DNA of 64,000 bases from Kwoniella bestiolae CBS 10118 (GCF_000512585.2 NC_089242.1:3100001-3164000); one strand, 5' to 3'; shown: positions 1-13,900, counted from the first letter of the stretch. Translations and numbers: made by a program. Notes: a model not told the origin generated them from the letters alone.

Positions 1-3000
1 AACGCACAACACCGCTTAACAGCCTTGAACCCCAATCCCACTTCGACCCTCTCACGAGCAACCTCAACCCCATGGAAAGTCACAATCACTTCTTCTTCTC
101 CCTCGCCCTCTTTCCCTTGCGCAGAAACAGGAGGTGGTAATGGGGTGATATGATTCCTCTCAATTAGGAGATTGGTTATTCCACATCCTTTGGATTGTAA
201 GAACTGCAATAACTCGACTTTCGGATCACTTTCCCAGGATCTGGGTGGACAGCCATACTTCTCGAGGAAGGGTGATACCCTGTCTTCAAATAATTTTCGA
301 ACGGGGTTTAAATCGAATGACGAGTCGTGTAGGATCGCTCCGAATAGCGCTTCGAGGGGTTCGGACGTAACCTGTCATGCGCATCACGGTTATAATCAGC
401 TCAACCCAGCCCTCATACGACAGAGTAGTCCACATAACTTGAAAGTTGCGCAGGTCCCTGATAGTGAAGGGAGAGGATGAAAACAACCTACAAGCGAAGT
501 AGAAACCTCCGCCCAATATTCCAGGCCTAATCCCACTTCAACATTGGGACCCTCGCTACCTCCTTCAGACGTTCTGGATCGAAGGGCATCATTCTTGGCT
601 TTAGCGGCTTTTAGCGCTTTGCGAATTTTGGTAATTCGCACCTGGGTCTCGTTGGTTCCGTTGCGCAGGAGATCAAGGAGGCCGAGTTCGGCGGATAGGG
701 CTGATCGAGCGCCCTGTCGCGTGAAAGAGGTGAGTCAGCTTTTGCATGGCTGAGTGAAGGTCAAGATGTCATGTCAATCGTGAGAGTTTGTGTAAAGCTG
801 ATCTTGCTATCACTTACCTCAGTGCATCTGGAAGCCTACGACAAGTACAAATCAATCAGCTGTTGAACCCTTTTGAGTTTCGGTCAGCTAACACCCCAAC
901 TCACCTTCATAAGATGTAAAGCAGAAGGGCCCTCTTCAGGGTACTTATCGAACAAGTACTCTACAACGACTGGTTCAACCATAAACCAGCATCAGCTTCT
1001 TTCCCTCATTGTACAGGTTATCAAGCTGAATGAAGAGAAACGTACGATAATCTAAAATGGCATTCCCCAATAATCGGTATCGATCGAATGTATCTTTACG
1101 GCCAGGAGCGTTCATATCGAGACTCTGTTATCGTATCGCAACAGATCGTCAGCTAACAAGTACCATCAGGATGTAGGTCGACCAGCTCACCAGAATGGTG
1201 TTCATCATGCTTTCATCCTTAAACTCGTAGCCTAATATTATGTTTTTCTTCGCTTTAAAAACCTTGAGGTAGTTTGCTTCTTCTGTCTTCGCACCGGGTT
1301 TAACAGTCGTAGTGGTGGAAGACGGAGGGGGAACTAGATATTTCAGGTCTGACCATGTATTTAATCCTTTGATGGGGATGCCCAGTGCCTGAGAGACGGC
1401 GAGAACATCGTCAAGGTCCCTGGAGGTGAGGTACGATGCGCCTATAACAGCTTCGAGAACATCTGCGAGGACCTGTTAGAGAAATGGCAAGTGGTTTGTC
1501 AGCTCGATGGTCCTGCCTTTATCTCACAATGCAAAGAAAGTCACGTCCATCCATTCTGAAATCAATCACATTTCCCGGACCCAATTTACCTCTACCAGGT
1601 CATAATCCTAGTGAAACTTCATCGCACTCACCTTATCTCCCACCTCATTCACACCCAACACATCCTCACTCCTGAGCCCCCTCAGTTTGGCATTAAACGA
1701 CATCTGACTTTTACCCTTATCGGCCTCACCCATAAGTTCCGCCCAGTTCAAAATCCAATCTCTAGGCAACCATTCCTTCGCTCTGAACCTCTTCGTCCTT
1801 ATATACCTGTGTAGCCCTACACCAAGGGCATTGTGAGCTAACGACCTATTTGATGTAATCACGTGTCGGTCCAGGTTGATATTCTTTAGTGTGCTCTTGG
1901 ACTCGAACAGATGTTGATGAATCGTAACTACGAATTTCAACAGGGTATCACCTAGAAACTCTAGTCTCTCGTAATTTTTTGATAAGCCTGCATTCGAGTT
2001 GGGAGAGGTCAAAGCTTGCACCATCAATTTCGGATCAACTGCACCTCCAAGGATCTTCGTATTTAGGTGATTCGCAATAAGGATAGAATCCAGTTCGTCC
2101 ATCAGGCAAGGCAATACCGTACCTGTCCGATAGATGCTCGAGGGTATACAATGTAATTTGGTCAATTCCGGTATCACGTAGTTGATCTCGGACTTGAGAG
2201 GGTATGTGAGGGAGTTGATGATTCCTCCTGATTTGTATGGCGTGGTAGATTCTACTTCCAGGATGGGTTGTTTCGTATATCCCAGACGAGCGATCAGAGG
2301 GAGACTTTCCAAGATGGTCTTGCCGGGGATAAGAGGATGAGGTGAAGATGGGTTGAGGTCGAATCGTACTTTGTTGATATAGGAACGTTTGGAGAATTCC
2401 GAAGGGGAGGTGATCATCCTATCGTGGCATTGTGTCTTGAGTATGTCGAGATCATCCATGTAGATCGAAGTGTTGATTGGACCATCAACGATTCTGGTAA
2501 TTTCATCCCATGATATATCTTTTTCTGATAATTTCCTCTTTCCACCCTTCTTCCTCTTTTTGTGTTTCTCCGATGACAATCCATAGTTGAAGTCAGCCTT
2601 GAGAGGAACCAATAACCACTTCACATCCTCCAAACCCCCCTTGAAAGGCTTCTGCAACTCCGCTCTCAACAACCTCTCGGTAAATCCCAGAGCCTTATCA
2701 AAATTCTCCCCACTCCATTTCCTAAGTCTCCCATAATCTACCATTCTAAATTTGCTTCTGAGGGTATCAGGCAGCTGTTGATCCCCCACCGTCAGATTCA
2801 AGTCGATCGTCCCATGTTCATTGCCGAAAATATCCAACGGTCTAGAAGTGATCAAACACATCTTCCTGCAAATTTCATCGATCCTGTAATTCTTCTGATG
2901 CGGTGATGACACTACAAGTTCCAATGTCGTGGCGTAGAGTGAGTCCGGGTGAAGAGGGGGTGATTCAGCCCAAAAGGGAGGAGAGACGTATGATTCGTAC

Positions 3001-4214
3001 TTCCCCAATCCAAACTGTCCTGTGGGTATTAAGCTCGATTCAGAGGCTGAGGGAGGTAATCTCTCCTTTATCAATCGCTTCTGTTCATCCCATCGTAGTG
3101 TACTTCGGGATTTGATAGATAGTCTTATTTCCCTAATGGATCTATTCTCTTCGTCTCGCTGGTGCACATCTGCATTCATCTCTCCGGTACTGAGATGTTG
3201 GTCGGGAGTGCTGATACCGGGATCAGTGTTGATACTAACGCTCGTACAAGTCGTACTTTCCGTACTAATTTCCGAATTTGAGCTTGAGCTTGAGATTATC
3301 GCCTTGAGATCATCGTCCAACCTCCCCACCTCGTACAAGTACCTGATAGCTTCGAAGGAAGCACTCTGCTTTGCTAATTTCTTATTCGGCCATCCTCCCT
3401 CCCTGGTCTGCGCAGAATGGACAATTCCCACACCAGGTAGTTCAATAGAACATGCTCTCAGGGAAGCTTGGTGCGTGGGTATCTCCTGTGTCGGTAACGC
3501 TCTTCCCTCTAATTTGGCAGTGTCCAATTTCCTCTGAAGGGTATTAGAAACGATCGGTTTGGAGAGGGAGGGTGAAGGCGAGGGGATATCGTGATGAGTG
3601 GTTTTGAGATTGTCGTATCCTACAGCGTGACCCCACCATAAGAGGTAGGTTCCGGCATTGTTGAGGGTGAGAGTCGTACCGTTGCGGGTGGTAAATGTGG
3701 TATTGGGTGTTGAGGACATTGGGTTGGTAGACTGGTTGATGAGGGTGGTAGAGGTCATGGGGATGGAAGTGGTAGTTGAAGTAGGATTGGGAGTATCATG
3801 CGAGAGTCTAGCAAGGGGAATGGTGGAATCAGGATGTTTGTTCTTCCTTCTCTTGGAAGTCGGAGCGGTGATGTCTTCTTGAGCTGACGGTGTCTTCCTC
3901 TTTTTCGTTGGCGACTTCACTACTGCTGTACCAGTGAGAAGTTCTTCCAATCCCTCCTTTCTCTTCTTGTCCTTCTTCTTCGTTGGTATCTGATCTTCTC
4001 GCACCACTTCAGCTGACGTTATACCCTCTTCCCCTTCCAAGGGTGTACCAGTCACTTTCCTGTTCTTCTTCAACTTCTTCAACGATCTGGGAGTTAAAGA
4101 GTTTTCGTCGATGTGAGGTGGTATATCCCTTTTAATCCTTTTCTTCTTCTCCTTCGTGGTCTTCTCCTTCTCCGTCCCTCCATTCCCTTTCATCTTTTCC
4201 TCCTCCCCGTTCAT
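1..4214 (-). CDS. Dicer-like ribonuclease III lacking a helicase domain (partial, C-terminus cut by window edge)
   Basis: Probable Dicer, which cuts double-stranded RNA into small RNAs for RNA silencing. The first exon (1632-4214) encodes a Lys-rich N-tail of about 130 residues, a Dicer dimerisation (DUF283-like) segment near residues 240-300, a PAZ-type region (VIPELTKLHCIPSSIYRTG) and the first RNase III domain with intact YERLEFLGD. Later exons, by eye, are 1191-1472, 1046-1124, 905-969, 818-835, 492-713 and 1-371. Exon 1191-1472 completes RNase IIIa (ADVLEAVIGASYL). The next ones give RNase IIIb (FDRYRLLGNAILDY, then SEPLEALFGAIL) and the start of a C-terminal dsRNA-binding domain that runs off the edge. 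There is no DExD/H helicase: the ATG opens directly onto the basic tail and no upstream coding sequence is visible. RNase IIIb has lost two of the usual metal-binding acids. About 1,200 residues are visible. Family call confident; splice sites are eye calls. Confidence 0.88.
818..835 (-). other. 18-nt microexon inside the Dicer-like gene
   Basis: On the minus strand, a GTCGTAG acceptor is followed by 18 bases in frame (ASRCTE) and a GTAAGTG donor. Including it keeps the frame and restores the usual spacing between the end of exon 905-969 (LHLMK) and SAELGL in the helical part of RNase IIIb. Skipping it is also in frame, but shortens that helix by six residues. Confidence 0.55.
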
Positions 4215-4924
4215 TCTCTTTTCCTCTGCTGTTGTTTTCTTCTGGTTGATTCGAAATTACAATGAAGAGTGGAGGTGTACGCTATGATCCTCTATCCATA
4301 AAAGACCCTCCTTTGGGATTTGGGATCTAGTGTCATCTGATCCGAGGTTTTATAAGCTATTGCCTCTTCCGTATATATCTCGTGTGTATGCGTGTGTGTG
4401 TGTTCAAAGGAGGGTATCATCTAGGTTATCCATCGTCAAGGGATACGCAAGCGACATCAACAGATTGACGAGGGAGGAAAGAAAGATGACACAGGGCGTA
4501 AGTCGTAAGTTGACTGTTCAGGTCTATACTGAGCGGAAGCCGAGATAGCTGATTGGCATCTCAGTGTCGCTCCTGGGGCTCAACCATTTTTGTAAGGTCG
4601 ACTAGCCAGTAGTAGAATGAAACTAGATAGAGTAGTTGAGAGGAGAGAAGAAAGTGAACGAGGTCTCAAAAAGTGGAGGAAAGAAAACACCTTGATTCGA
4701 AACGAAACTCATCCTTTGATACGCGATCAAGGCACGGATCGGTACACATACCATAGCCGCTCGGACCCAGCACAAGTGAATATGTATGTATGGGGACGGC
4801 TAAGCTAAGCACATACACCAGTGCTCGTAGTCAATCCGTGATATTCTCTTCTCATGGCTCACGGGATAATACAACACACACACGGCATGACAGATAACTT
4901 TGTATTCATATACACGCTGAACAA
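4215..4924. other. intergenic region upstream of the Dicer-like gene
   Basis: Contains the Dicer promoter and the 3' flank of the convergent-side neighbour. A short TG-rich microsatellite (about 4381-4403) is the only obvious structure. The open frames here have no homology signal or splice pattern that I recognise. Confidence 0.6.
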
Positions 4925-7493
4925 TTAAACCAATTTACTCTTCCCCCTCCCCCTCTCCTTTCCCCTCTTGTTCCCTCCCCCGCTCAATCCTCCTAACGCC
5001 CAAGCACCTTCTATCAACTTCTTCATCCCCCAGAACCAACCCGCTGCGAACACTCCTTTGAGCAGGATACTTTCTGTGGGATGGATATACTGCTCAAGTA
5101 TGTTTGAAGGTATGATCATCTACACATGTTCTGTCAGCATGGAACAGCAGTGTACCAAGAGTGGATATTGACATACCGTGCTGATTTGACGTACGACTAC
5201 CACCAACGATATCAGCGGAGAAGCTCCGATAAGTGTGATCCACAGTATAGTCATCACGGTAAATATCAAACCTGTTGTCAAGCTGGCTTCAGTAGATACC
5301 AGACTAAGCACGGTGTAATAAATCAGCTCAGTCCCTCATCATACTTGGTATTCCAGAGTATCGTGGAGACGATGAAAGCTCACCTGATGATAGAAAGAGC
5401 ATTCAGTCCAACCCCAACTCTCCATACCTCATCTTCACCCCCTACTCCAGAACCCTCACTTCCCCTCGCTGCACTTCCCCTAAATGACATCAAGAGGGTC
5501 ATGGGCATAAGCGGTAGATTGACATTCTGAGTATCGCTCGAAAATAGATAGATAGGCATCGAGATCAGGAAGAGTATTAATGGGAGAAGCGAGATTGTAG
5601 GGGATGGTCGTGAGAGGTCGCCGGGGCGTAGGGATATGTTGGAATATAGGACGATGGTAATTGGTGGGATCATGGATAGAATCGATAAGGCGGTTTGAAC
5701 CTGCGTTCAAGCGTTAGCTATGTCTTTCGCCCGCCTGGCCCGTGGTCAAGGGAAGAGAAGTAAGCTAACCTTCTGAGTGAGGATCGTTTGTACCAAGGAT
5801 GAGATGGTAATTGTCGGAACATTAGCTTTGCAGTACTCCTTCGCTAGATTCTGTATCGACGGGATCCAAGGTGCGATCCGAGCATGTAAGATTGCAGGTA
5901 TTGGCAGCTTCTTCGAAGATATCAAATAAGAATTCGAGATCCACAGCGCAAGGTCTGATTCGCAGACTACATATCTTGAGCTCAGAGCTGCTGTACCGGT
6001 GAGAAGTGACAGGCCCAGGTATTTCGAGCTATAACCAAATCGAGTGCATCAGTATCTGCTCATACAGAGTACGAGATTTGTCGTGATATCATGTTAATGT
6101 ATAACTGGGGATTTCCTCTGTGATGGCCCTGATATAAATTCGAATGCTCACCCTTCATACCCGCCTATCCATATCCCTCTTCCAACGACATACAGGGCCA
6201 CACCAACTCCCCAAATGGAATGAAATTGGTTGATAGTCAAGCTAAGAAACAAGTAAAAGAGCGAGGTGTGATCCTCAGTCGAAGAGAGGAGAGTGAGCGG
6301 TCGAAGAGTCATTGACATGGGTACTGTCGTGTTACTGTGGGAGTAACGAGTAAGTGAGGCGTTCGAGATGTACATCTCCAGGGGATAGAAAGCTTCCAGA
6401 GGGATACTGAAAGTGGGATCGTATGGACAAATGGAAGGAACGTCCACTCACCCAGATAAGAGGGATAAAGGCGATAACAAAACAGTAAGCAGCGCTATGA
6501 CCTAACAAAACACATCAGCTTCCAGCCCCATCAAACTACCTCATCTGAAGTCCTAGAAAGCCCACCTGGGACCTCGTACTCCTTCCTCCCTTGGTACCCT
6601 CCCTCCTAACCCACTCATAAACCACCACACCCCACATCGCCTCTTCCCCAACCTTTGTCCAATTGATACCTTCACCAGATATATATATTCTTTTCTGTTC
6701 GATCAACCCCACTACACACCATTTGATAATCACGTAAAATATCAGACCAATGGTCAAGATATTATCTCCCATTCCTTTTCTTGTCAAATACCTAATTGAG
6801 GTTCTGAGAGGCGAATCGAATTTTGACGAGAGTAATGTGGAATTTGAATATTTTCTCTGATCTCTTCGTTTCTGTCTGGCTATCTCCCTAGATGAGGTAG
6901 GTACAGCCAGATGAGTCGAGCTGGATGTGGGTGGTTGTGCTTGTTTGGGATGTTCGTTATCACTCGTATCTGCTGAAGGAGGTGGGAAAGAGTTGAAAGA
7001 GACATTTGGTAGTTCCTGATGACTGTTCGAGAGAGGTGAGCTGGATCGTCCCCTGTCTCTCTGATATGGTGAAGAGATGGAAGAAGAGTATGAAGTGGAT
7101 GAGATTGTACGTGTAATTGATGGGTGTGGGTATGAGTATTGGTTTGGGTATCGTTGATTTTGGTGTAGATGAGGCGACAAGCGGGGTGAGGAAGAGGACA
7201 GTGATGGTTGGGATTGATAGGTCGTAGTGGAGAAGAGGGATTCCGCGTCTGTCTCGCTCCTGATGTACATAACAGACTCCGAATGTCAATACTTGGCGAT
7301 ACTCAAGACTGCGTCGGAAGTGAATGTCCTTCTTGAATAGATCTCAGCTGGGAGAGGTTTTGATGAAAGCATGACAAAATGATACTCTACACTCAACAGT
7401 AAGGAATCACCACGACACTCACTCTACCACACTTCCCCTCCTCCTGGCAGCTGCCTTCTCGGCGAGATGCTGCTCGTATGACTTCCTAGGCAT
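4925..7493 (-). CDS. multi-pass membrane protein of unknown function
   Basis: I do not recognise this family. The best model starts at ATG 7493 (MPRKSYEQHLAEKAAARRRG), ends exon 1 at 7423 with a GTGAGT donor, and joins in phase to an exon at 7259, giving GSVVESETDAESLF. The N-terminal ~160 residues are Ser/Pro/Gln-rich and probably cytosolic. Then come hydrophobic segments: ILTIGLIFYVIIKWCVVGLI, IALLTVLLSPLSLLSG, a pair around FYLFLSLTINQFHSIWGVGVA, IPPITIVLYSNISL, LLPLILFLISMPIYLF and GLIFTVMTILWITLIGA. The C-terminus is short and basic (GNKRGKERGRGKSKLV). About eight exons. No catalytic motif is visible. It may be an organelle or nuclear-envelope membrane protein, but nothing in the sequence fixes this. 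The ATG at 7270 inside exon 2 would be a weaker alternative start. Confidence 0.7.
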
Positions 7494-7979
7494 CGCGTGT
7501 CATCTATCTAGATGTTGATGTTGATGGACATGTGATGACGTGTTACTCCATCGAAGGTCGTTGAAGAGCAAATTGCAAGTTGAGGAATCGCAGCAAGTCA
7601 AGAATACTGGTTGATGTCAAGGGGTGACTCAGCAGGTTGAGCTGATTAGGTGGGCTTGTCACTTTTCCTTTATGGTTTCCTTCGAGAGAGTATGACAAGG
7701 GGTTTGGAAGATGTATAGTATTGATTGGACAAGGTTGAGGAGTGAGCACTTGCAAATCAACGTTTCCATCAACCTTGTTTTTGGACATGTTCCTATCCGG
7801 TTATCAGCGTTGTTTATCTAAACCGGACTATCAACACTGCTTTCATCATCATTACGTTGCTTTTGCTTTCTGCATCTGCTCTGCTATTTCATTCAATTCA
7901 TCATTCATTCATGTATTTATGTATGTAGTGTATATGTACATAGTATTATATCAAGTATAACTCAAGATCATCCTTCCAC
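7494..7979. other. intergenic region between membrane-protein gene and VPS13 3' end
   Basis: Promoter of the 4925-7493 gene and 3' flank of VPS13. A 6-bp inverted repeat (CCGGTT ... AACCGG, about 7797-7827) is present. An 81-residue minus-strand frame at 7543-7788 shows no features of a real protein. Confidence 0.5.
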
Positions 7980-10900
7980 CTAATCATCACGCTGACTATG
8001 AGCCTTATTATACGCCACCACGACTCTGCAACCAACAGTCAACCAACAATCAGCATCGCATACCAAATATCATCACCCATCAAACCACAGGATATGTGTT
8101 CGGAAAGTAGAGAAATTCATGTCGAATGAGATGTTCACTCACCTTCCAATCTGCTTGAAATACCACTCCCTAGCCGTCTGTTCAGCGACAGGCAAGAACG
8201 GTCCACCCCTTCCATCTCGGTTCACCAAATTTATACCATTCGCCTCCAACGACAAACTAGCCAGTTCTTCGAAAGGTACTTGCCAAATCACTTTCAATCT
8301 CCTCAGCTGAACTTGGAGGATCCGGTTATTCGATAGGATCGATACGGCATCGTCGCCTGGTAGGTCTATGTGGGCGACATAGGAATCATGGAAGAATGCT
8401 CCAGCGTCTGTAACGTCATCAAAAATTCAGTACCAAATCAGCATATCAACAAAGTATGAACGCTGAACAAACTCACCAAGATCTTTGAGCCATGATTGAC
8501 CTAACGCTTCACGAGCAGAGAATGGCTGTATCAAACCATCATAATTAGTATTTGATTTCCTCATAAGCTTGGTGCAGAGTCGCTCACCCTCAAGACCCCA
8601 TCCGCAGATATGAATCTAGGTAATCTAACTCTATCCAAATCGGACTGATCAAATACAGTGGTAGTATTTCTGATACCCTCCGTAGAGGAAGATACGAAAT
8701 CCATAACTCCGACAACAGGTTTTGTGAACAAGCTACGGTACAATCCGTAGACAATGATCAGCCTCTGGGTGTTTCACAATTCTCGCTGTGACTTTCGAGA
8801 TACAATGAGAGTTCAGACTCACCCAACAAAACCTTTTCCAATACCCTTCGTAAATCCAATAGCTCCCTCCTTCTCAGCACCTTCAATAGGCTTTGACTAC
8901 ACCCCCGCAGCAAACAAGTAAGCAAGGGCACGTATATTTATGAAGTATATTCGAGAGACTTATCACTCACGGCGACACCCTCGAAAGCACTCGTCACACT
9001 ATCAGCAAAAGCGCTCGCTCCAGCTGCAACACCATACAACGCATGTTTAGGTTTATTCCTTCTTCTAGTCATACGTCGTTTGTTCTGGTACTCTGAATCG
9101 AGGGTAGCGGCAGAAAGACCCTTTCCAATACTACCTGTGAACTTGGTCATACTGTCCGAAAGACCAAATACAGTCTTCTTGGCGAAGCTTGTTGCTCCCT
9201 GAGATAGTTCATCACGATCAGCTCGAATCTCATCATCTTTAGGTGGACCCACAAAGAAGGATGAAAGTGATAAGAGTGAAGCAGTGGAGGAGAGGTCGAG
9301 AGGGAGAGTGATCAGATGAGAGAGAAGAGAGTGAATCAACTCACCCTAGCAATCCCCAACCCAATATCCTTATTCCCATGCATGACAATCCCCTGATAAG
9401 GCTCATAGAAAATATCCGAAAACCCAGAACTAATATTATTGAACAGTCCCACGGGGTTACCCAGGAAATCCGCCGATCCCAATACCCGGTAGATCTGAGA
9501 CATGAACTGTTCTTGATAATGCAGTTGTACACGCTCTTGTAAAGACGGGACACTCAATCTGACGTTCTCGAGGAAGAGCGCTCGGAAGTTTAGGGGAGCG
9601 GCATTGACATTGCCCAATGCCATTGTTAGGGCGTTGATAGCGTAGTAGAATGGGTTTCGAGTTGATACCCTACTTTCCTCATTAGCATGGATACTAGATC
9701 CCAAAAGGAGGGAGTATGACTCACTTCTCATCTACGTTGACTCGATCAGTTCTCATGAATGATAATTCCAAAGATACAGGTTGGAGTTGTAATGCTTCGA
9801 AGAAGACATCAGCTTGAGTAGATGAGATATCCGGTTCGGGGATATCTTTAGGATGTTCAATGAGGACACTACATCATTCTTGTCAGCTGGGATCCTCCGG
9901 GTACTAGAATGGTTCAACTCACTCATGAGTATCCTCCTTCCAAGCTGCATCTTTGAATTTGACGAAATCAAGCAAAGCAAACATGAAATCCTCATCCAGC
10001 TCTACCGTCATCGATTGAAGGAGGATCGTAGCGTATTTGACGAACACAACACCATGCGCTAAGAATAAGTCAGCTTGGTCATCCTCGAAAGACCGGGATC
10101 AGACAGCTCACATTGATCTTTAAGTACAGCCACAGATGCTTGTAAGGTAGGATGTGATTCCAGCTCTTTGCCATCTTTAGGTACGACAGTAGGGTACAAT
10201 ATGATAGGGAACAGTCCGCCAAAGAGCTGATTATCGATTTGGATCCATTTACAATCCACGAAGGCATCGTAGTACTGTGGGTAGTCGGAGTAACCCAACT
10301 TGAGCCCGCGAACAGAGATATACAGTAACTCATCGGGTCGTTTGGTGATGACTGAAATACCGATACCTTCAAATTCGACTGAAACAGTCAACGAAGCTTT
10401 CTCACTGACCGATACAGTTTCGTACGACCCTGCTGCGGAAGAAAGGGTGTCGGAACTATCGGTGCGTCTGATCGCTCCGGTAGATCGTCTTGTAGGCTTG
10501 TAGACACTTGTCTCTTCGTTATAAGGAGACAAAGTGAGCAGTTGAGATCCGCCATCAGCCTGTACATCGATTGATAAAGCCATTGAGCGTTGAAGACCGG
10601 CAGTGCGTGGTATTTTCATTGGAGGCTGGATACCGATAGCCATCATGTCGATAGTGTTGGCCAGAGGTACGGGCTCGTTATTCGGACCATCATCGACAAG
10701 AAGTCTAATACGCTTGTTGGCTGCTGTTGGCCAGTCCCAAGCGTAGTCTTGCTCTGACTTAGGGGGAAGGTATCGTAGTGGTCGAGTATCCCTTGTACCG
10801 TCGTCATCCTACATGTGAAGACATTGTCAGCTGCTGGTTATCCACTTTGATTGATCTAATATTCGTCACCTACCATTTGCTGGAATTTGAGTGACAAACC

Positions 10901-13900
10901 AGTATCATTCCTCAATCTCAGCGGCCACTGATCGGTATCTCTCGAGACGTAGATGAAGATACTAGAACCTTCAAGGTGTGTATCAACTCGTAAAAGATAT
11001 GTCTTTTGTCCTCTTTGAGTGAGGCGTTGTAGAGTGATATGTGTTCGACCGATATCCGCCATGTTAAACGGAGCAGACCATCTGAGATTAGGCTCATCAA
11101 AGGCCATGCTGAATTGACCAGGTGCCTGATGCTGCAATTCATGTATCGGAACCCGTTCTCCAGGCGCTATGTCAATGACATTCTGAGTACTATGTTGTCG
11201 GATCTTTAGAGGGTAGGAGAAGCTGTTCTTGATCAGGAACCGAGGTGCGATCGTGATGACTTTGGTCAATTTGTACTACAACCCTATTTCAGCCTCTGAC
11301 TAACGTATGAATTAAAAGCTTTACTCACCTTTCCAATCCCTTCGGTGTACGACAGACCAACGTAATTATCGCTTTCTCCCGATGCGCTCGTCATGACTAT
11401 CTGCATGTCGGCAGAAACAGGCTCGAAGGAGATGGGCTAAAATGGTCGTCAATGTACTGCTTTCCATCGGGGTTGGCTCTGACCTACCTGAGACCATTTC
11501 GAATCGTCCACTTTGAGGAAAAGCCTGTTTCGTCGATCTTCACTCGGGAAGCCGAACACTATAAAATCATTGTCAGTGATCGTGCACATCCATGGAAGAA
11601 CGAATCAACTTACTGAATGGAGTAGGCATCTCTCGATGATAGTCGTCTATAACGAACCACATCAACATAGAACCCTGTTCGAGAGGAAAAGCACTTACTT
11701 GCAAACAGATCCCTGCCCGCAATGGGTCGTTGTCCACCCGTCCAAGTCTGCGCGGCAAGATCGAACGGCAAACCAGTCTTGTTCATAAAGATGAAGGGAC
11801 TGTATACCTGTACCTTGAAGGCTCCGCCAGAGTTGGGATATGTGCTACGTTGCACATGAGCAGATGGACCTGGTGTATGATATGGAATGACTTACAAGTA
11901 ATGTAGCTTCAACATCAACTTCAATCCCTGCTCATCAGCCAGCTGGAAGTGATCTTCAATTGGTAATTCGACATCATCGGTGTTGATAATAGCATAATCG
12001 CTCTGTTTTAGATCTGCACCACAGACGACTCAGCATATACCTCACAATCCATTGTCATTGTGCGAGACTTACTAGTGTCTTCAGGTGCTACGCTGAGCAA
12101 GAGCAAATGACCAAGTTCGACCGTATGAATAGGGCTAGAACCACCTTTGACCAAAAAGTTGCTCGAACTGAGTCCAGTATTCTTGTCGTGAATTCGGAAT
12201 TTCAGGTCATAAGGAAGGAGGTTCTCCAATTCGACTGGAGCTCGGAGGGTGAGAGTCATTCGGGGATATATTCTGAATGATACCACGTCAGCACAACAAT
12301 TATCAGCAGATACGAATGGACTTACTTAGCAGCGGGATCCTTGGCATTGAAATTAGCTTGAGCCTGGAAGTAGAAAGCCGGTTCTTTGGGAGTTTGGTGT
12401 TTACAGCTAATTGGCCTAATAGGTTTGGTAACAAGCTGTTTCCAATGCAATGGCATAGACCAGCTATAATCGAATCCGAACCCTCCTGTACGTTGACATA
12501 ATATCAGCCGTGTCCCAAGCCACATGGAGAATGAAGAAAAGATAACTCACGTAAAGGCCTCAACCTGAATCTCTTCTCGAAAGCAGCTTCTAATGGTAGT
12601 GGACATGATTCTCCAGGATCAATCCTCATAGCTCCCGATGAAGCTTTACCGTGCGAATCAACCACGATCATCTCGATAGGCAGGCTCGTCTGATTATCGA
12701 CATTGAGAGTAGACCTAAATGTGATGACCTTGATATTGTTTTCAAGCTTGATTTCGCATGTGATCTGATGAGACACTTTATCGAGTCGAGGCCGAAGAGT
12801 CTGAATATGATCGCCCTCCCTATCGACTGAGATACCTCGTAATGCTTCCCAAGGGGTATCTTGAAGTTGAATACCGAGAGAATTATGTCGCACAGCAGAG
12901 ACATTCTACAGCCAAGCAGTCAGCACCCAATTGGAACGTAAATGAAGAATGCCAACTTACATCTCGAGTGTGTTTCCTATCCTCGAATCGCCAAGGAACG
13001 TCCGCCCCATCGTCCAAACGCTTAACGCCAGTGACTTGTTTGCTGAGGTCCGCTTGTTCCGGCCAAAGCAGGATAGTGAGACCCGTACGGTTCCTGATTC
13101 TGAATGGAGCATCGGTACCTCTGCCTTCTTTAGCTCTATCCTTCTCTCTGCTCCAGACTGTCATGGTTGTTATTGCCAACTCGATAAAAGCGGAACTCAA
13201 ATTGAGTTCTAATCGTTCACCAGCGGTCAAGCGGACATTCAGAGGATTATGTCCTGCTCCGGCTGATGTTCGATTGACGCGTAAGTCGAATTTCCATGGG
13301 TCCATCAATGGCTCGAAGTACGAGTTGGTCAAGTTGAAGTATCGTATAGACGTTGTAATGGAAGTAGCCATTTTCATCTGTAACCCTATCAGCCTGGGTA
13401 CACTATTAAAACATGACATGTACTCACATCTCCAGACCAATCATTGATCATCACCTGGAACTCATTGGTCGAGAGATGAACCATAGGCATTTCTTGCAAA
13501 TCTCCGACCAGAACAAATTGGAATCCATTGATACGCGCTTTGAGCTACAAGGACGGGTAAGCTTTACAAATCACTAAGTCAGCAGCTAGCGCTAGCTTAC
13601 CTGCTCTTTTGAAACCAGAACATGCGCTTTATCCACCGAAGATCGACGTCTGCTAATGGATGATCGACGACCCACAGAAGTTCTTCGCGTGTGTTTGGCG
13701 GTAACGACAGCCATAGATGTCGTTTCGGTTGACGCATCAGCAGTCAAGCTATCTCTCCTATTCTGAGGTGATGCCTGTTCCTGTCCTCCTTCTGGTGCAA
13801 GAGCCTTGGTGGCAACGGCGCTAGCTTTATTGACAATATCGGTGATCAGCATCATATCCGTGTATGATGCTCTGAAGATGATCGGATCAGGTATCTCCAC

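Noticed and set aside
3022..3537. 171-residue plus-strand frame opposite the Dicer first exon
   Set aside because: It lies fully antisense to a well-supported exon, has no splice or domain support, and is a codon-bias shadow.
7543..7788. 81-residue minus-strand frame
   Set aside because: Lies in a promoter region, has no recognisable feature, and the upstream exon at 7423-7493 explains the next gene without it.
12842..13447. 201-residue plus-strand frame inside VPS13
   Set aside because: Antisense to VPS13 exons with clear family motifs; no domain of its own.
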